This document shows positions 46,422 through 57,718 of a DNA stretch of 64,000 nt, one piece after another. This DNA is from Blastocladiella emersonii ATCC 22665. Lineage: Eukaryota > Blastocladiomycota > Blastocladiomycetes > Blastocladiales > Blastocladiaceae. The stretch is from positions 2,356,001-2,420,000 of the forward strand of contig JANHCV010000004.1 of the NCBI GenBank assembly GCA_025594325.1. Direction: 5' to 3'. Each line of letters starts with the position of its first letter. Position 1 is the first letter of the stretch. The notes below the pieces were generated by a model. It made no database searches, was not told the DNA's origin, and saw nothing but the letters and a program-made list of their open reading frames with translations. The translations under genes and the position numbers were made by a program.

Positions 46422-48093
46422 CTACTCGCGCGAGATATCGCGGCCAAAGATCTTCTCCTTGGCCCAGTCGAACGAGACGAGGACCTTATTCCGCATGGTG
46501 AAGAGGCCCGAGAGGTACGCGGACCGCCAGAACAGGTAGCTCTGGTACCCGGAGAAGGAGACCATGTTGCCAATGAAGGGCAGCTGCACGTCCGAGACGC
46601 CGCGGTCGTCGCCAATGTAGGCGAGGGTGGCGCGGTGCTTGTAGGTGAAGGGCGGGCACGTCGCGAGAATATCGTTGCCCGTGCGCTCGGTCAGGGCCAT
46701 GTCGTTGAACTGGCGCGCGAGGTAGGTGCCCTGCTGGGCAGCGACCTGGGCCGTGGGCGCGAACTTGGTGGCGGTGCAGTCGCCGAGCGCCCAGATGTCG
46801 GGTGCGCCGAGGACGCGCAGGTACTCGTCGACGAGGATGCCGCGGCGGTTGGTCTGCTCGGCGATCTTGGGCATGAAGTCCTTGATGAGCGGGCGCGCCG
46901 TGTTGCCCGTGGCCCAGACCACGGTGCCGACGGGGATCACCGTCTTCTGGCCCGACTTGTCGGTGAGGTCGGCGACCACGATCTCGCGCTCGCGCACCTC
47001 CTTGACGGCCGTGTTGTTGAGGATCTCGATGTTCATGTCGGCAAACGACTTCTCCGTGTACTCGATCATCTCGCGCGAGAACATGGGGAGCACGTGCGGG
47101 AGGGCCTCGATGAGCGACACCTTGACCTTGTCGGCGATCTCGGGGTACCACTTGCGCACCTCCTCGTTGAGGAAGTCGTACAGCTCGCCGGCGTACTCGA
47201 TGCCGGTGGGTCCGCCGCCGACGACCGTGAAGGAGAGCAGGCGCTTGACCTCGTCCTCGGGCTGGCCGGGGAAGGCGGCCGTCTCGATGCAGTCCATGAT
47301 GCGCGCGCGCACCTTCTTGGCGTCCCACAGCTCCTTGAGGAACAGGGCGTGCTCGCGGACGCCCGGGATGCCGAAGGTCTGCGACTCGGCGCCGACGGCG
47401 ATCACGAGGTGGTCGTACGGCAGGCGCGTCTTGGTCACGACGCCCTTGACGTCGCCGTTGTCGGTGATCTCGATGGTCTTGCTCTTGGGGTCGATGTCGG
47501 TGGCTTCGGCCTCGACAAACTCGACGCCGAACGGCTTGAAGCGCAGGAAGAAGCGGATCGGCGTAATCACCGACTTGCTCTCGAGCGAGCCCGTGGTTAC
47601 GGACGGCAGAAGAGGGGTGAACAAAAAGTAATTGCGCGCCTAAAGTGGGAAATTCATGTCAGTTCGCTGGAGCGAACCGCGGAGCGCGAGGAAGCGTACC
47701 GAAACGACCACGACACGGTACTGCGACGTATCCAGGCCGCGGAGGAACGACACGGCGGCCCACCCGGTGCCGAGCACGACGACGCTACGTGGAGGTCGGT
47801 CGTGTCAGTCACTCTGAGCATGGTCGCGGCAAGATCGGGCCGCGATCGTACGTCTTCTTGCTCTGATCGGGCTGCTGCTGCTCCCGCGGGTTCGTGCGGT
47901 ACGACACGAAGGCGCCGACGGCGCCGACAGCCGCGAGCGAGTACACGGCCCACTTGAAGCGGCGGAACCCGCTGCTGCCGGACGGCTTGGTCGATGTTGT
48001 TGATGCATGGCGGGCGAGGGCGGCGGGCACGGTCGACGCGAGGGCCGGGCGGAGGCGGCGCGAGGCGGCAGCGGCGGCGGTTCTTGAGAACAT
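46422..48093 (-). CDS. NDE1: type II (rotenone-insensitive) NADH dehydrogenase, mitochondrial
   Basis: Three exons (48093-47852, 47784-47700, 47639-46422) with 67- and 60-nt introns give 514 aa. A mitochondrial presequence and a hydrophobic segment (WAVYSLAAVGAVGAFVSY) precede two Rossmann folds: VVVLGTGWAAVSFL for FAD and FTVVGGGPTGIEYAGEL for NADH. VVWATGNTARP and the FAD-binding ALGDCTATK follow. The C-terminal GNMVSFSGYQSYLFWRSAYLSG membrane segment is typical of fungal NDE/NDI enzymes. These oxidise NADH and pass electrons to ubiquinone without proton pumping. The N-terminal transmembrane segment suggests the external (NDE) orientation, but internal NDI1 is not excluded. Confidence 0.92.
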
Positions 48094-48547
48094 GGTTGGT
48101 TACGTTGCAAGTATAGCGTGTGGATGATGCCCGATCAAAGAGGAGGGGGGAGGGAGAGAAGGGGGATCTTGAGGGCGGGCGTGCGGGGGACGGGTCGGGC
48201 CGGGGGCGAACTCGGCGAGGGGACCCGGCGGCTCAGGGACGTCGGCAGGGACGGCCGGATGGAGACGATAACTATCACGAGCGCGTCGGATCCGCGTGCG
48301 CGGGGCCGCGGGCGATAAATTCGGCACGGGCCCTAACCACACGAGTTTCGGATGAAAACTCCAGCCCGCGACGCGTGAGTCGTGCCAGGGTGATGTAGAT
48401 GCCCCGCACGTGCCGCGATAGATACCAAGATCGGGGCGCGGCGCGTCTCTGAAACGCCGCGTGATTGGCTATCAAGTCGCGACGCGTCTCCGCTTCGGCC
48501 TCCACCGAATATCACGTACAGCGACGACGACCACGAGACGTAAATCA
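48094..48547. promoter_or_regulatory. 454-bp divergent promoter region (NDE1 / MORN5)
   Basis: On the NDE1 side, 48131-48166 is a CT-rich tract in the gene's sense. On the MORN5 side, two CGCGTCTC motifs lie at 48442-48449 and 48483-48490, about 60-105 bp before the ATG. Confidence 0.45.
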
Positions 48548-49211
48548 ATGGCATTCGCGGGCTCGGCATTCATCGAGAAGACGGTGATCCACGGCCGGTA
48601 CGCCGCCGTCGCCCTCGACCCGACCACCACGATCCCTGCCTAACCCCGCCATCCTGCCGCCACGCCAGCGTCGAGGGCCCTGGGAAATACGTGTTCCCGG
48701 ACGGCACCGTGTATACTGGCGGGATCCAGGACGGCGAGTTCCACGGCCGCGGTGTCCTCCTCTTCCCGAACGGCGTGCGGTTCGAGGGCGAGTGGGACCG
48801 CGGCGTGAGCGTGCGCGGCGACATGACGTTTGCCGACGGCCTGCCGTTCGACCCGGACCTCGCCAAGTGGGACTACTGCACGCCGCGCGACCGGCGATTC
48901 TACCAGGAGCGGGCGAACGGGATCCGGCCCGCGGACGGGACCCAGGTGCTGCCGAACGAGGCCGAGGGGAAGGCGATCCCGGTCGGGACCTACGACGTCG
49001 CCGACGGGTACTACGACCCCGCGGATCTCTGGGTTCACCGGTACTCGGGCGAGCGGTTGCGGCTACCTGGTACGCTTCTCGTTTTTCGGCGCGGACACAA
49101 GAGCTGACCCTCGTCCCGCGCGGACACAAGAGCTGACCCTCGTCCCCGCTCACAGAACCGGAGGAGCGCGAGTGGATCGTCAAGACGTGCTACTACCGCT
49201 CGCTCGGCTAG
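48548..49211 (+). CDS. MORN5: MORN repeat-containing protein 5
   Basis: Three exons (48548-48597, 48669-49069, 49156-49211) with 71- and 86-nt introns give 168 aa, against 161 in humans. After a short N-terminus come MORN repeats (GKYVFPDGTVYTGGIQDGEF, HGRGVLLFPNGVRFEGEW). Next is the MORN5-specific part: MTFADGLPFD, WDYCTPRDRRFYQERANGIRP, and G-x-YD-x-x-DGYYDP. It ends EEREWIVKTCYYR (HEWITRTC in animals). MORN5 is a ciliary/sperm-flagellum protein in animals, so its presence supports a zoospore-forming fungus. Intron 2 contains a tandem duplication of about 28 bp. Confidence 0.9.
49086..49145 (+). repeat. tandem 28-bp duplication inside MORN5 intron 2
   Basis: GCGCGGACACAAGAGCTGAC followed by CCTCGTCCC occurs twice in direct succession (about 49089-49116 and 49118-49145). 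It enlarges the intron to 86 nt compared with the usual 60. Removing one copy would give a typical length, so this is a recent slippage-type event without coding effect. Confidence 0.85.
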
Positions 49212-49370
49212 CCCGCCACACAAGTACAAATCGATTCGAATTACATTGTATCGCAAGTGGTAGGGAGAGAGAGAGGGTTTGCTGCGCTGTCTAAGGAAGG
49301 TAGGGAGGGAAAAGGTCAAAAACGGTGGTCTTGACCGTGGCCGTCACCCAGCCGCGGCCGCGTCGGGAAC

Positions 49371-52300
49371 TCACTTGGCCGCATTCACGGGCGCCGAGAT
49401 CCCGTAGCAGTGGTCGAGCAGCGTCGTGAGCGTGTTGGCCCACTTGTGGCACGTCGGCGGGAGCGCTGCGTCGCACGGGAGGTGCATGATGGCCGACACC
49501 TGCGAGTCGAGCATCGGGATCGGGTCCGAGAACGGGACCACGTTGACGGCCCACTTGGACAGCGACTCGACGTTGATCCCGTAGTTGAGGTACGAAAGGC
49601 CGAGGCCGGGTGAGGAGAGCGCAAGGGCCGGGATGCCGTGCGCCGCGGCCACGATCTGCGCGATCCCGCCGCCGAGACTGTGCCCCGTCATCACCACGGT
49701 GCGGTTACCCGTAATGAGCGTGTCGACGCGCGCAGACACGCGCTCGTAGTAGAGGAGGCCCGAAAAGGCCACGTACTGCGAGATGAACTGGACGAACCGC
49801 GCCGTGACGGGCCGCGGCCACAGCGCCGAGAACGTGCCGAAGTGCGTGCTGAGCTTGACGAGGGAGGGCGTTCCCCAGAGTATAGAATCCTGCAGTAAGT
49901 CCTCAATCGAGGACGTTCCGCGCACGGAAACGACCGATACGTTGGGCGCGAGCTTGGGGAACCGGAACTCGACGAACCGGACGCCCTCGTTCGTGCCGAA
50001 CGTCGAGTACGCGATCTCGACGTTCCCCCGAAGCGCCGGGTTGCGCTCGGCACGCGCAATCGCATCGCTGGCGTTCTTACCGTACGCGGAACTGGCCAGC
50101 GTGGCCATGTCGAGGACGCTGAACGCGTCGGCGAACCGGAGGTTGCACTCGGGGACGGGCGACCGCGCGATGAGCCCCGCGTCGGCCGGGAACGGCGGGA
50201 CGATGGGCACGCTCGCGTCCTGGGTGTAGTTGACGAGCAGGCCCGCAAGCACCGACAGGACGACACCCAGCAGAACCAGCGCGAGCGTGATCATGCTGTT
50301 GACGGTGGTCCGGCGGTGCGACCGGTCCGCCTGGTGCCCGCCGTGGAACGTCCACTGCGACCGCCCGTCGCGCAGGTCGAACGACAGGTACGTGAGCAGG
50401 ACCGCGGTCGTCGACGTGTACCCGGTCACGCGGGACGCCATGAAGCCCGCGATCGCGACCTTGCCGACGAACGAGACGAGGAGGATCCCGGCGAGGACGC
50501 GCGTGGTGCGAACGACGGGGGTCGCGATGAAGGCGACGTCGGGGAGCAGGTACGCGACGAGGAACGCGCACGCGAGCGGGATCAGGCTGGCGCGGTCGGT
50601 GCCGCGCGACTGCGCGACGAGGTCGAGCACTTTCGCGCCGCCGGTGCCGCCGTCGTTGACCTCGCTGAGGTCCAGGTACGCGAGGCACGCGATTCCGACG
50701 ACCGTCGCCACGATGCGCGCCGCGAGGACCACGAGGGGGACGCGGTAGCCCTTGCCGTCGTAGTACCCGAGGTGCGGCGAGTACTTGGCGTTGGCGGGAG
50801 ACGAGTCCTTGCCGCCCTTGCGGTCGGACTTGGTCCGCCCGCAGCACAGGCACCGCAGAAACACGTTGCGCAGGCGGAACAGGAGGCACACGCCGACGAT
50901 GATGCCCGACACGGCGACGAGGTACTTTTTGCTCTCCTACGTTCGGTACGAGGGTGAGTTTGCGCTGGCAAAGCATCGCGAATGCGAGAGCACGCACCGA
51001 CTTGGCAATGACGAGACCCGTGATGAGGATCAGGGTAAAGACCTTGAGGACCTGGTCGGCAATTGAGTCAAAGATGTTGACCTTGGACTCCTGGCCGACG
51101 CTCGCAATGTACATGGCGAGGCGGCGCTCGACGCCAATGTTCTTGAACAGCAGGTGGATGAAGCGGCCGGTGCGGTGGAGCCGGTTGGCCGCGTTGGTGA
51201 GCAGGATGACGGCCATGGACGCTACACTCCCGAAAAGTCAGATCCACAACCCCCGCAAGTCGAGCGAGAGAGCGTACCCATGACGACGACAAACGAAAAC
51301 ACCGAAACGATCGCCTCGTACCCGTACTTGATGGCGGTGAACAAGCACGGGAGGACGAGGACGAGCAGGATGGCGACGAACAAGAGGAAATGGCGCAGCG
51401 AGTCGCGCATCAGGGCCTTTTCCTCGTCCTCGGTCAGCCCCGAGTGCCCGCCCGCGAGGATCTGCTCGACGGGGTCGTCGAGCTCGTCCATGGTCACGAC
51501 GGGCGGCGGCGGCGAAGGAGACGCGAACGAATCGGCGGGGATTCCGCCCGACTCGAGCTCGCTAGGCGGCGGGACGACCGAGGCGGCGCCGGGAACGGAC
51601 AGCGAGGTCGACTCGGTGGGCGAGGCGCGGCTGCGGACCGCGGCGGCCGCACTCGACGCGGTCTGCGAGAGCGGGGTGACGCTGCGGACGCGGGCGACAG
51701 TCGCCTGGCCGGGACGGAGCCGGTTGGCGAGGTTGGTGAGTGCGCCGCCGGGCGTCTGCGTCTCGTGGGCGTGCTGCGAGAGGCTGTAGGCGTGGTCGAC
51801 GACCCAGCGGACGAACCGGTCGAGGAGCGCGTTGAGGGCCTTTCCGGGGGTCATGAGGAAGACGACGAGCGGCGAGGCTGTATTGAGGAACAGGGCCGAC
51901 TTGGGCTGTGCGCCGGACGCGGGGCGGATAGGCGACGACCACAGCCACAGGATGATGCGCATGGCGGTGCGCAGGACGCTGCGGCTCAGGGCGAGGAAGA
52001 CGAAGGCGTAGAGGCCGATGCCGAGCAGCACGGGCAGCGACTGGCCGTCGACCTTGAAGGCGAGGTACCCGATGGCCACGATCACCGAGAACATGATGGT
52101 CACGAACATGACCATGCCCGCCAGCAGGATCGCCGACAGCAGCGCGTGCACGGCGCGCCGCCACACGGACGACCGGTGGAACCGCCCGCCCGCGCGCGGG
52201 CCAATGTACCCGCGGTCGAGCGCGTGTAGGTCCTGGCGCGGGTTGGCGGGTGGCGGCGACTGGTCTCCACCCATACTGCTCGCGTGGTCGTCGTGGTGGC

Positions 52301-52793
52301 CGACGTGCAGGGTGACGGTCATGGGTTCTTGCTGAAGCGGTGGCTGCGGCGGTGGCGGCTGCTGCTGCCGCTGTTGCTGGGTGCGCGACCGCACCGCGGA
52401 CGAGGTCGGCGCGGGGAGGTGGCTGTCAGATGCGGCCGAGGGCAGGCCGAGCAGGCCGCCGGCGCCGAGGGGCGCCATGCGCGAGTTGGCGCGGGACACG
52501 TCGGTGAGGCCGTGGGCGAGGGTGCCCTCGGAGGTGGCGAGGATGCCGCTGCCGCGGGCCGAGGCGGTCGAGGCGTCGAGGACCGTGATCCGCTCGCGGT
52601 CGACGGAGCTGCGGTGGGTCCCAGCACCCGAGGGCACCTGCGAGGGGAGTAGCAGGTCGTGATCGACGGCCGAGTGCGACGGGCGCATTGTCGGGGCGGC
52701 GTTGCTGGCAGTGGCAGTCGCGGTGGCAGCTGCCTCGGCAGCGGAAGAGGACGAGCCGCGTGGGGCAGGCGCAGCGTCGGAGCGGGGAGGCAT
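49371..52793 (-). CDS. multi-pass membrane protein with C-terminal class 3 lipase domain (paralogue B)
   Basis: Three exons (52793-51278, 51221-50998, 50936-49371) with 56- and 61-nt introns give 1101 aa. The start MPPRSDAAPAPRG (52793, good context) opens a disordered tail of about 200 residues. About ten hydrophobic segments follow, interrupted by a long polar loop, and then the lipase domain with MTGHSLGGG and SDPIPML. The latter keeps the presumed catalytic Asp that paralogue A lacks. Exon 2 is exactly 224 nt in both paralogues and the flanking introns share position and phase, proving common descent. The third intron of A is missing here. The likely role is membrane-embedded (di)acylglycerol or phospholipid lipase. 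Substrate and compartment are unknown. Confidence 0.9.
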
Positions 52794-53281
52794 GGCCGGC
52801 CGAGAGCGAGAAAGGTTCAGGAGGCCAACAGAGTGCGGGGTCGGGCCGGTGCGTCGATGCGGTGGCTCAGTGGCCAAGAATTCGAAGATGCTGGCCGGGC
52901 GCACACGTCTACTCGGAATGCCGCAAGTCGCACTGACTGCCGCGCGATATCATGGAGCTCCGTTGCGTTCAGGCACTCGTCAAGACGTCGGACGCCAAGA
53001 AAGAAAGGCGAGGGACTGCGGCGAGCAGCGTGGCGGCGGCGGTGGCGGCGGCGGCCCACCGGCGCGCCTTGGGACCACGTGGGCGTCTCCCGGTTGGCTC
53101 TTCTGCCTGCCTCTGCGCCCCGCTTCGCGTCGCGTCGCGTCGTTGGCCGAGTCCTGAACTTGGTCGGTGCGGACGGAACCCGAAAAAGGAAGCTGGTGGT
53201 GCTCAGTAATATTGCTGTATTAGGGGGTGTTACGAACTGGAATCCACAAAAACTACTCGCGTGCTGCTCGGCCACGGCCGC
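52794..53281. other. spacer: lipase B promoter and perilipin-like 3' end
   Basis: 488 bp with no gene. An AT-rich patch near 53205-53250 probably serves the 3' end of the perilipin-like transcript. The rest is lipase B upstream sequence. Confidence 0.4.
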
Positions 53282-55210
53282 CTACTCGACCTTGACCTTT
53301 GGTGGCGACCACACGGCCGCGGACCACTGCGCGAACAGCGCGGCCACCGAGGACCACGCCGACGCGACCGCCGGGTGCGACTTGGTCGCCGCCGCGGTCG
53401 CCGAAGCTGCCGCGTCCGCGACCGAGGCGGCCACGCGCTTGGACTCGACGGCCACGTCGGCGGCCGCCACCTCGACGATCTGGCGCAGCGCGGCGGCCTG
53501 GACCGCGACAAAGGCGGCGACGGCGCCCCACTGCGCGGCCACCGACGACTGGGCCTCGGTGGCGCGGGCCGCGAGCGACTCGCGGGCACACGCGGCGCGC
53601 TGGGCGACGGCCGCCTGGGTCCGCGACGCCACTGACACGGCCTCGCACGCCGCCGACGCCACGCCCGTCTTGACCGACACGGCGGCCGCGTCGAGCGACT
53701 CGCGCGCCGCCTCGACGCGCGGGGTCACCGCGGCCACGAGCGGGGCCACGTACGGGTCGACGAGCGCCTGCAGCGCGTGCACGTAGGGCGTCGCGTAGTC
53801 GGCAGCGACGGCGCGCGCGTGCGTGGCCACGTCCTTGGCGACCGTGATGCGCTCGGCAACGAGCGACTGCGCCGACGCCTGCACGTCGGCCACGTGCGCC
53901 GACACCTGCGCCGTCACCGCGGCCTGAGCCTCGGCGACCTGCGACGTGACCGTGGACACGGCGGCCTTGGCCGACTCGACGCGCTCGACGACGGGCGCCA
54001 CGAGGTCGGCCTCGACGCGAGCGACAATGGGCGAGACGACGGGCTCGGCGAGGGCCACGGCGTGGGCGACGGCCGCGTCCTTGGTGGCCACGACCTGCTC
54101 CGTGATCTGCGACTTGACGGCCGACACCTGGTCCGTGACCTGCGACTTGACCGCGGCCACCTGGTCCGTGATCTGGGTCGTAACGGCCGTGACCTGGTCC
54201 GTGACCGACGACTTGACGGCGTGCACCTGGTCCGTGACCTGGGTGGTGACGGCGTGCACCTGCGACGTGACGGCGTTGACCTGCTCCGAGACGAGGCGGA
54301 CCTGGGCGGCCACGTACAGCTCGGCGTCGGCCTTGGCCGACTGCACCGTGGCGAGCGTGGCCGAGGTGCGGTCGACGACCGACGTCACGACCGACGACAC
54401 GAGCGGGAGCGACCACACGGCCGCGAGCACCGAGTCGCGCGTGGCGTGGACGCGCTCCACGGCGGTATCACGGGCCGCGGTGACGCGCCCGACGGCATTG
54501 TCGCGCACGGCCGTCACCGAGCCGACCACCGACTCGGCTGTGCCGATCACCTCGTCGCGCCTGGCGGCCACGGCGAGCGTAATCTTCTCGGCCTCGCCGC
54601 GCACGGCCTCGACGCGGTCCATGACGGGCGTCGGCAGGACCGTGGTGAGCATGGACAGGAGGGCCGTGGGCGACGCCGTCAGGAGCGACTGCGCGGGGGC
54701 CTGCTCGGTGGCGGTGGTCGACTCGGAGTCAGAGTCGGACGACATGGCGGCGGCGGCGGCGGCCGTCTCGACGGGCTTGAGGGGCGGGGTCAGCGGGGGC
54801 GTGAGCGGGCGGCGGGCATTGTCGTTCTCGCTGTCATCGTGCTGGGCGTGCGCGTCCTCGGCGGCGGGGGCCACCTCGACGACGACAACGGCCTCCTCGG
54901 CCTCCTCGGTCTGGGGCTCGGCAGCGGGCGCTAGCGCGGCGACGGGGACAGCGACGGCGACGGGAGCCGCGGCCGTGGTGATGGCGTCGGTGGTGGCGTC
55001 GTCCTCGGGCAGCGAGGCGGCGACGATAGACACGGGGCGCGCGGGGAGCGGGTCCGTGGCGGGCGGCACGGGCGCGTCGACGGCGGCCGACGTGGGCGAC
55101 GCGATCGGCGTCGGGAACGCGGCGGCGGCGGCGGCCGTGGTGGTGGTCGCAGCGGGCACGTCCTTGGCCTTGCTGGCGGACGCGTTCTTGGCGGCGTTCT
55201 TCTTCGCCAT
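53282..55210 (-). CDS. perilipin/apolipoprotein-like protein with 11-residue amphipathic repeats
   Basis: Single-exon gene of 642 aa. The first 210 residues are disordered and Ala/Pro-rich. From about 215 on the protein is almost entirely Val/Ala-rich amphipathic helix. About residues 245-275 and 305-375 repeat every 11 residues (VTDQVHAVKSS, VTDQVTAVTTQ, ITDQVAAVKSQ, VTDQVSAVKSQ), the 3-11 helix of perilipins, synucleins and apolipoproteins that lies on lipid-droplet surfaces. There is no signal peptide or transmembrane segment. I infer a lipid-droplet or membrane-surface coat. A LEA-like stress protein is the main alternative. The 5' UTR is strikingly C-rich in the sense strand. Confidence 0.72.
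   Translation of the reverse strand: MAKKNAAKNASASKAKDVPAATTTTAAAAAAFPTPIASPTSAAVDAPVPPATDPLPARPVSIVAASLPEDDATTDAITTAAAPVAVAVPVAALAPAAEPQTEEAEEAVVVVEVAPAAEDAHAQHDDSENDNARRPLTPPLTPPLKPVETAAAAAAMSSDSDSESTTATEQAPAQSLLTASPTALLSMLTTVLPTPVMDRVEAVRGEAEKITLAVAARRDEVIGTAESVVGSVTAVRDNAVGRVTAARDTAVERVHATRDSVLAAVWSLPLVSSVVTSVVDRTSATLATVQSAKADAELYVAAQVRLVSEQVNAVTSQVHAVTTQVTDQVHAVKSSVTDQVTAVTTQITDQVAAVKSQVTDQVSAVKSQITEQVVATKDAAVAHAVALAEPVVSPIVARVEADLVAPVVERVESAKAAVSTVTSQVAEAQAAVTAQVSAHVADVQASAQSLVAERITVAKDVATHARAVAADYATPYVHALQALVDPYVAPLVAAVTPRVEAARESLDAAAVSVKTGVASAACEAVSVASRTQAAVAQRAACARESLAARATEAQSSVAAQWGAVAAFVAVQAAALRQIVEVAAADVAVESKRVAASVADAAASATAAATKSHPAVASAWSSVAALFAQWSAAVWSPPKVKVE
54095..54295 (-). repeat. 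33-bp coding repeat (11-mer helix repeats)
   Basis: At DNA level a roughly 33-bp unit recurs about six times (GTCACGGACCAGGTG-type, on the minus strand), encoding the V/I-T-D-Q-V-x-A-V-K/T-S/T-Q/S repeat. The copies are near-identical at 54105-54235, pointing to recent expansion. Confidence 0.75.
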
Positions 55211-56199
55211 TTCGGGAAGGAGACGGGGTGGGGTTTGGGGGGAGGGGGAGGGGGAGGAGGAGGGGAGTGGATGCAAGCGGTCCGGACTCAGAGCGCGCGT
55301 TTGGCGAAGCGGGCGAGACGGATCCAGCCGGACAGCGTGCAGAGCGAGAGGGAGCGGGAGAAGCTCGCGGGCGTCGCCGCCTTTTGTATGTGCGGCGGCC
55401 GCACACAGCGACACGGCGGCGGCCGGCGGAGATGAGCGCGCGCGCGGCGAGGGACCGCGTGAAAAATTCGCGGCGGCAAGCGCGGCGGCAAGCGCGGCGG
55501 CCCCCGCGGGCAAGGTTGCAGCCGGTGACGCAACGTGGCGTAACGCGCGCTCCCACGGTTTCGCCGCCCGCCCTCGCTTTCACGCCGCCGCTCGCCCCTC
55601 GCCTCGCTTGTTCTCGCCCTCATCCGGCGTCGTCGGGCTGCTCTCCACGTCGACTTCGCCGGTCGCTGCTTCTCTCCCGCACCACGGCCGCGCACGCAGG
55701 ACTCTGCGCCAAAGTTGCTGAGGCGCTCGCTCGCCTCGCTCTGCCCACGTTGGCCCGCTCGCGCGAGCGGATCGGGGGATCGTCTCGTCGCCCTCCATGC
55801 ATGTCCGAGTCTGGGGCCTGCCGCTGTCAACAACGAGCGGACAACGTTCTCCCGCCGAGCGGGCCGTCTTGAATGACGTGTGGAGTGAAACCGGGCCTTC
55901 AACGAGAGACGACCGCCATGGTGTGCGGCTCGGGGTATCGCACAAAAACCAAGGTTTAGACATATTTTGTATTGTTATAAAGGCGCCATGGCGTGCTTGA
56001 GCCGAGCAAACACGTTTGAGGGCCAGGGGAGTCGAGGACCGCTTAGCTCCAAGCGGGCCGGGACCGTTTTCACGCGCGGGTCTGAGCCACCCTCCGCCGC
56101 GCCAGGTGCGAGACACTGCTGAAAACTCTCCCCGTATCACTCCCCTATCGCGCCTTCTTGATGGAACAAGCAAATCCTATTGGAGCAGCGTCATCACCG
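55211..56199. other. 989-bp spacer upstream of the perilipin-like gene
   Basis: 55222-55270 is a G-rich run on the plus strand, so the perilipin-like 5' UTR is C/T-rich. Farther out, 55975-55982 reads TATAAAGG. A 44-codon ORF starts at 55988 just after it but lacks coding bias and homology. No other gene is visible. Confidence 0.4.
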
Positions 56200-57718
56200 T
56201 CACCACCCCTCGCGCCGCCCGTCGAGGTAGTGCTTGTTGCGGGAGATGGACTCGGCGACCGAGCTCGCGCCACTCCCGCTGCCGCCGAGCAGGTTACGCG
56301 TGAACCGCGCTGCGCCGTCAGGCCGCGGCCCCGCGCGCTCGAGCGCCGCCGCCTCCTCGGCCGCCGCCCGCTCCGCCGCCTCGGCCCGCGCCAGCCGGTC
56401 GCGCTCCACCTCCTTGGCGTCCTGCATCATCGCCGCCAGCTTGGCCGCGCGCTCACGCTCCCGCGCCGCCTCGGCTTCCGCGGCGGCCGCCGGGTCGGGT
56501 CGGTGGTGGTGGTGCGACGGGGCGGGCGACCGGCGACGCGCGCCCATGTCAAAGTGCGTGGTGCGCCGCGCGGATGCAGGAGGGGACCGCGATCGCCGAC
56601 GCTCGGACTGGCGGTCGCGCGGTGCTGGCGCCGGACTGCGCGAGCGGTGGCGGTCGCGTGGTGGAGACGGCGAGTGGCGACGCGTGCGACGTTCGTCGGC
56701 TGGGCTACGCGACCGATACCGACGCATAGGCTCGGCAGGACTCGGCGAACGATGGCGACGCTTCGAGTCAACGGGGCTCGGCGAACGGTGGCGGCGCGAC
56801 TCGGCCATCGCGCTGCGAGACCGGTGCCGCGAAGCGCGAGGGCTGTGCGACCGCTCTCGCCGACTGCCGCTGCTGCCGTAGTCGCGCTCGCGATCCCGCC
56901 GCGGCGAGCGAGAACGGGACAGCGACCGGTCGCGTTTGCTCGACTTGTGCCGCTTTTCCTTCTTCTCCTTCTTCTCCTTTTTGTTCTTCTTGTGCTTCTC
57001 CTACACACACGCGAACAGGATGGAGTGTCAGAGTCACCTGCAATCCCACAAAGCCGAGTAGCAACGTACCTGCAGGCTCTTGACCTGGATCGGGTTGCTG
57101 AGCATGCGCTGGATCGCCTCCTGCTCGCGCCGTTTGATGGCGAACATGGGGTCGTCGCGCACCTTGCTCATCAGGTCGCGCGCCGTGTTGGCCTTGGGGT
57201 TGCTGAGCGCGATCATGTCGAGCGCGCTCGTTGCGCCCATTGCTGCCGCCGTGGCTTCCGCCGCCTTGGCCTTGGCCTGCTCGGTGAGCGCCCGCTCCGC
57301 GCGCTTGCGGCCGAGCAGAAAGTCCTCGGCGTCCGTCGACAGGCCGCCGCCGGCGCCCGCGGGCACCGCGTACATCCAGTCGATGCGGTTCGATCGCTTG
57401 CTACACGGGCGAGCCGTCAGTATCCCGCCCCCGTTGCGAGTATAGCACCAAGACGTACATTAGGCCGGCCTTTTCCTGCAGCTCCATGAGCTCCTGCTTC
57501 TGGCGCTCCTCGGCGAGCTCCTTGCGCAGCTGCTCGAGCTTGCGCGCCTCCTCGGCCGCCCTCTGCTCCTCCTTCCACACCCGCTCCTGGTTTTTGAACG
57601 TCTGCGGGTGCCACGACTTTTTCAGGTTCTACTCGCGTGCGCCCGTGTTGGCGTTAGCGTGTGGCCAGGAATGCAGGACCATCGGGCGAGGACGACGTAC
57701 AAGGTCGCCTCCTCCCAT
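56200..57718 (-). CDS. CWC25: pre-mRNA-splicing factor CWC25
   Basis: Four exons (57718-57701, 57628-57459, 57400-57070, 57000-56200) with introns of 57-72 nt give 439 aa. The 18-nt first exon plus exon 2 give [20 protein letters not shown], the diagnostic CWC25 start, followed by a coiled coil ([19 protein letters not shown]) and [11 protein letters not shown]. Exon 4 begins with a Lys/Glu-rich stretch and continues as a long RS-rich tail. The C-terminus is [31 protein letters not shown]-like, of which I quote only parts: NLLGG and RNKHYLD. CWC25 acts in the first catalytic step of splicing in the nucleus. It starts 314 bp from SDA1, head-to-head. Confidence 0.9.

Noticed and set aside
55975-56122. 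TATAAAGG followed by a 44-codon ORF at 55988
   Set aside because: The peptide has no coding bias or homology and the region is the upstream spacer of another gene. Not reported as a gene.
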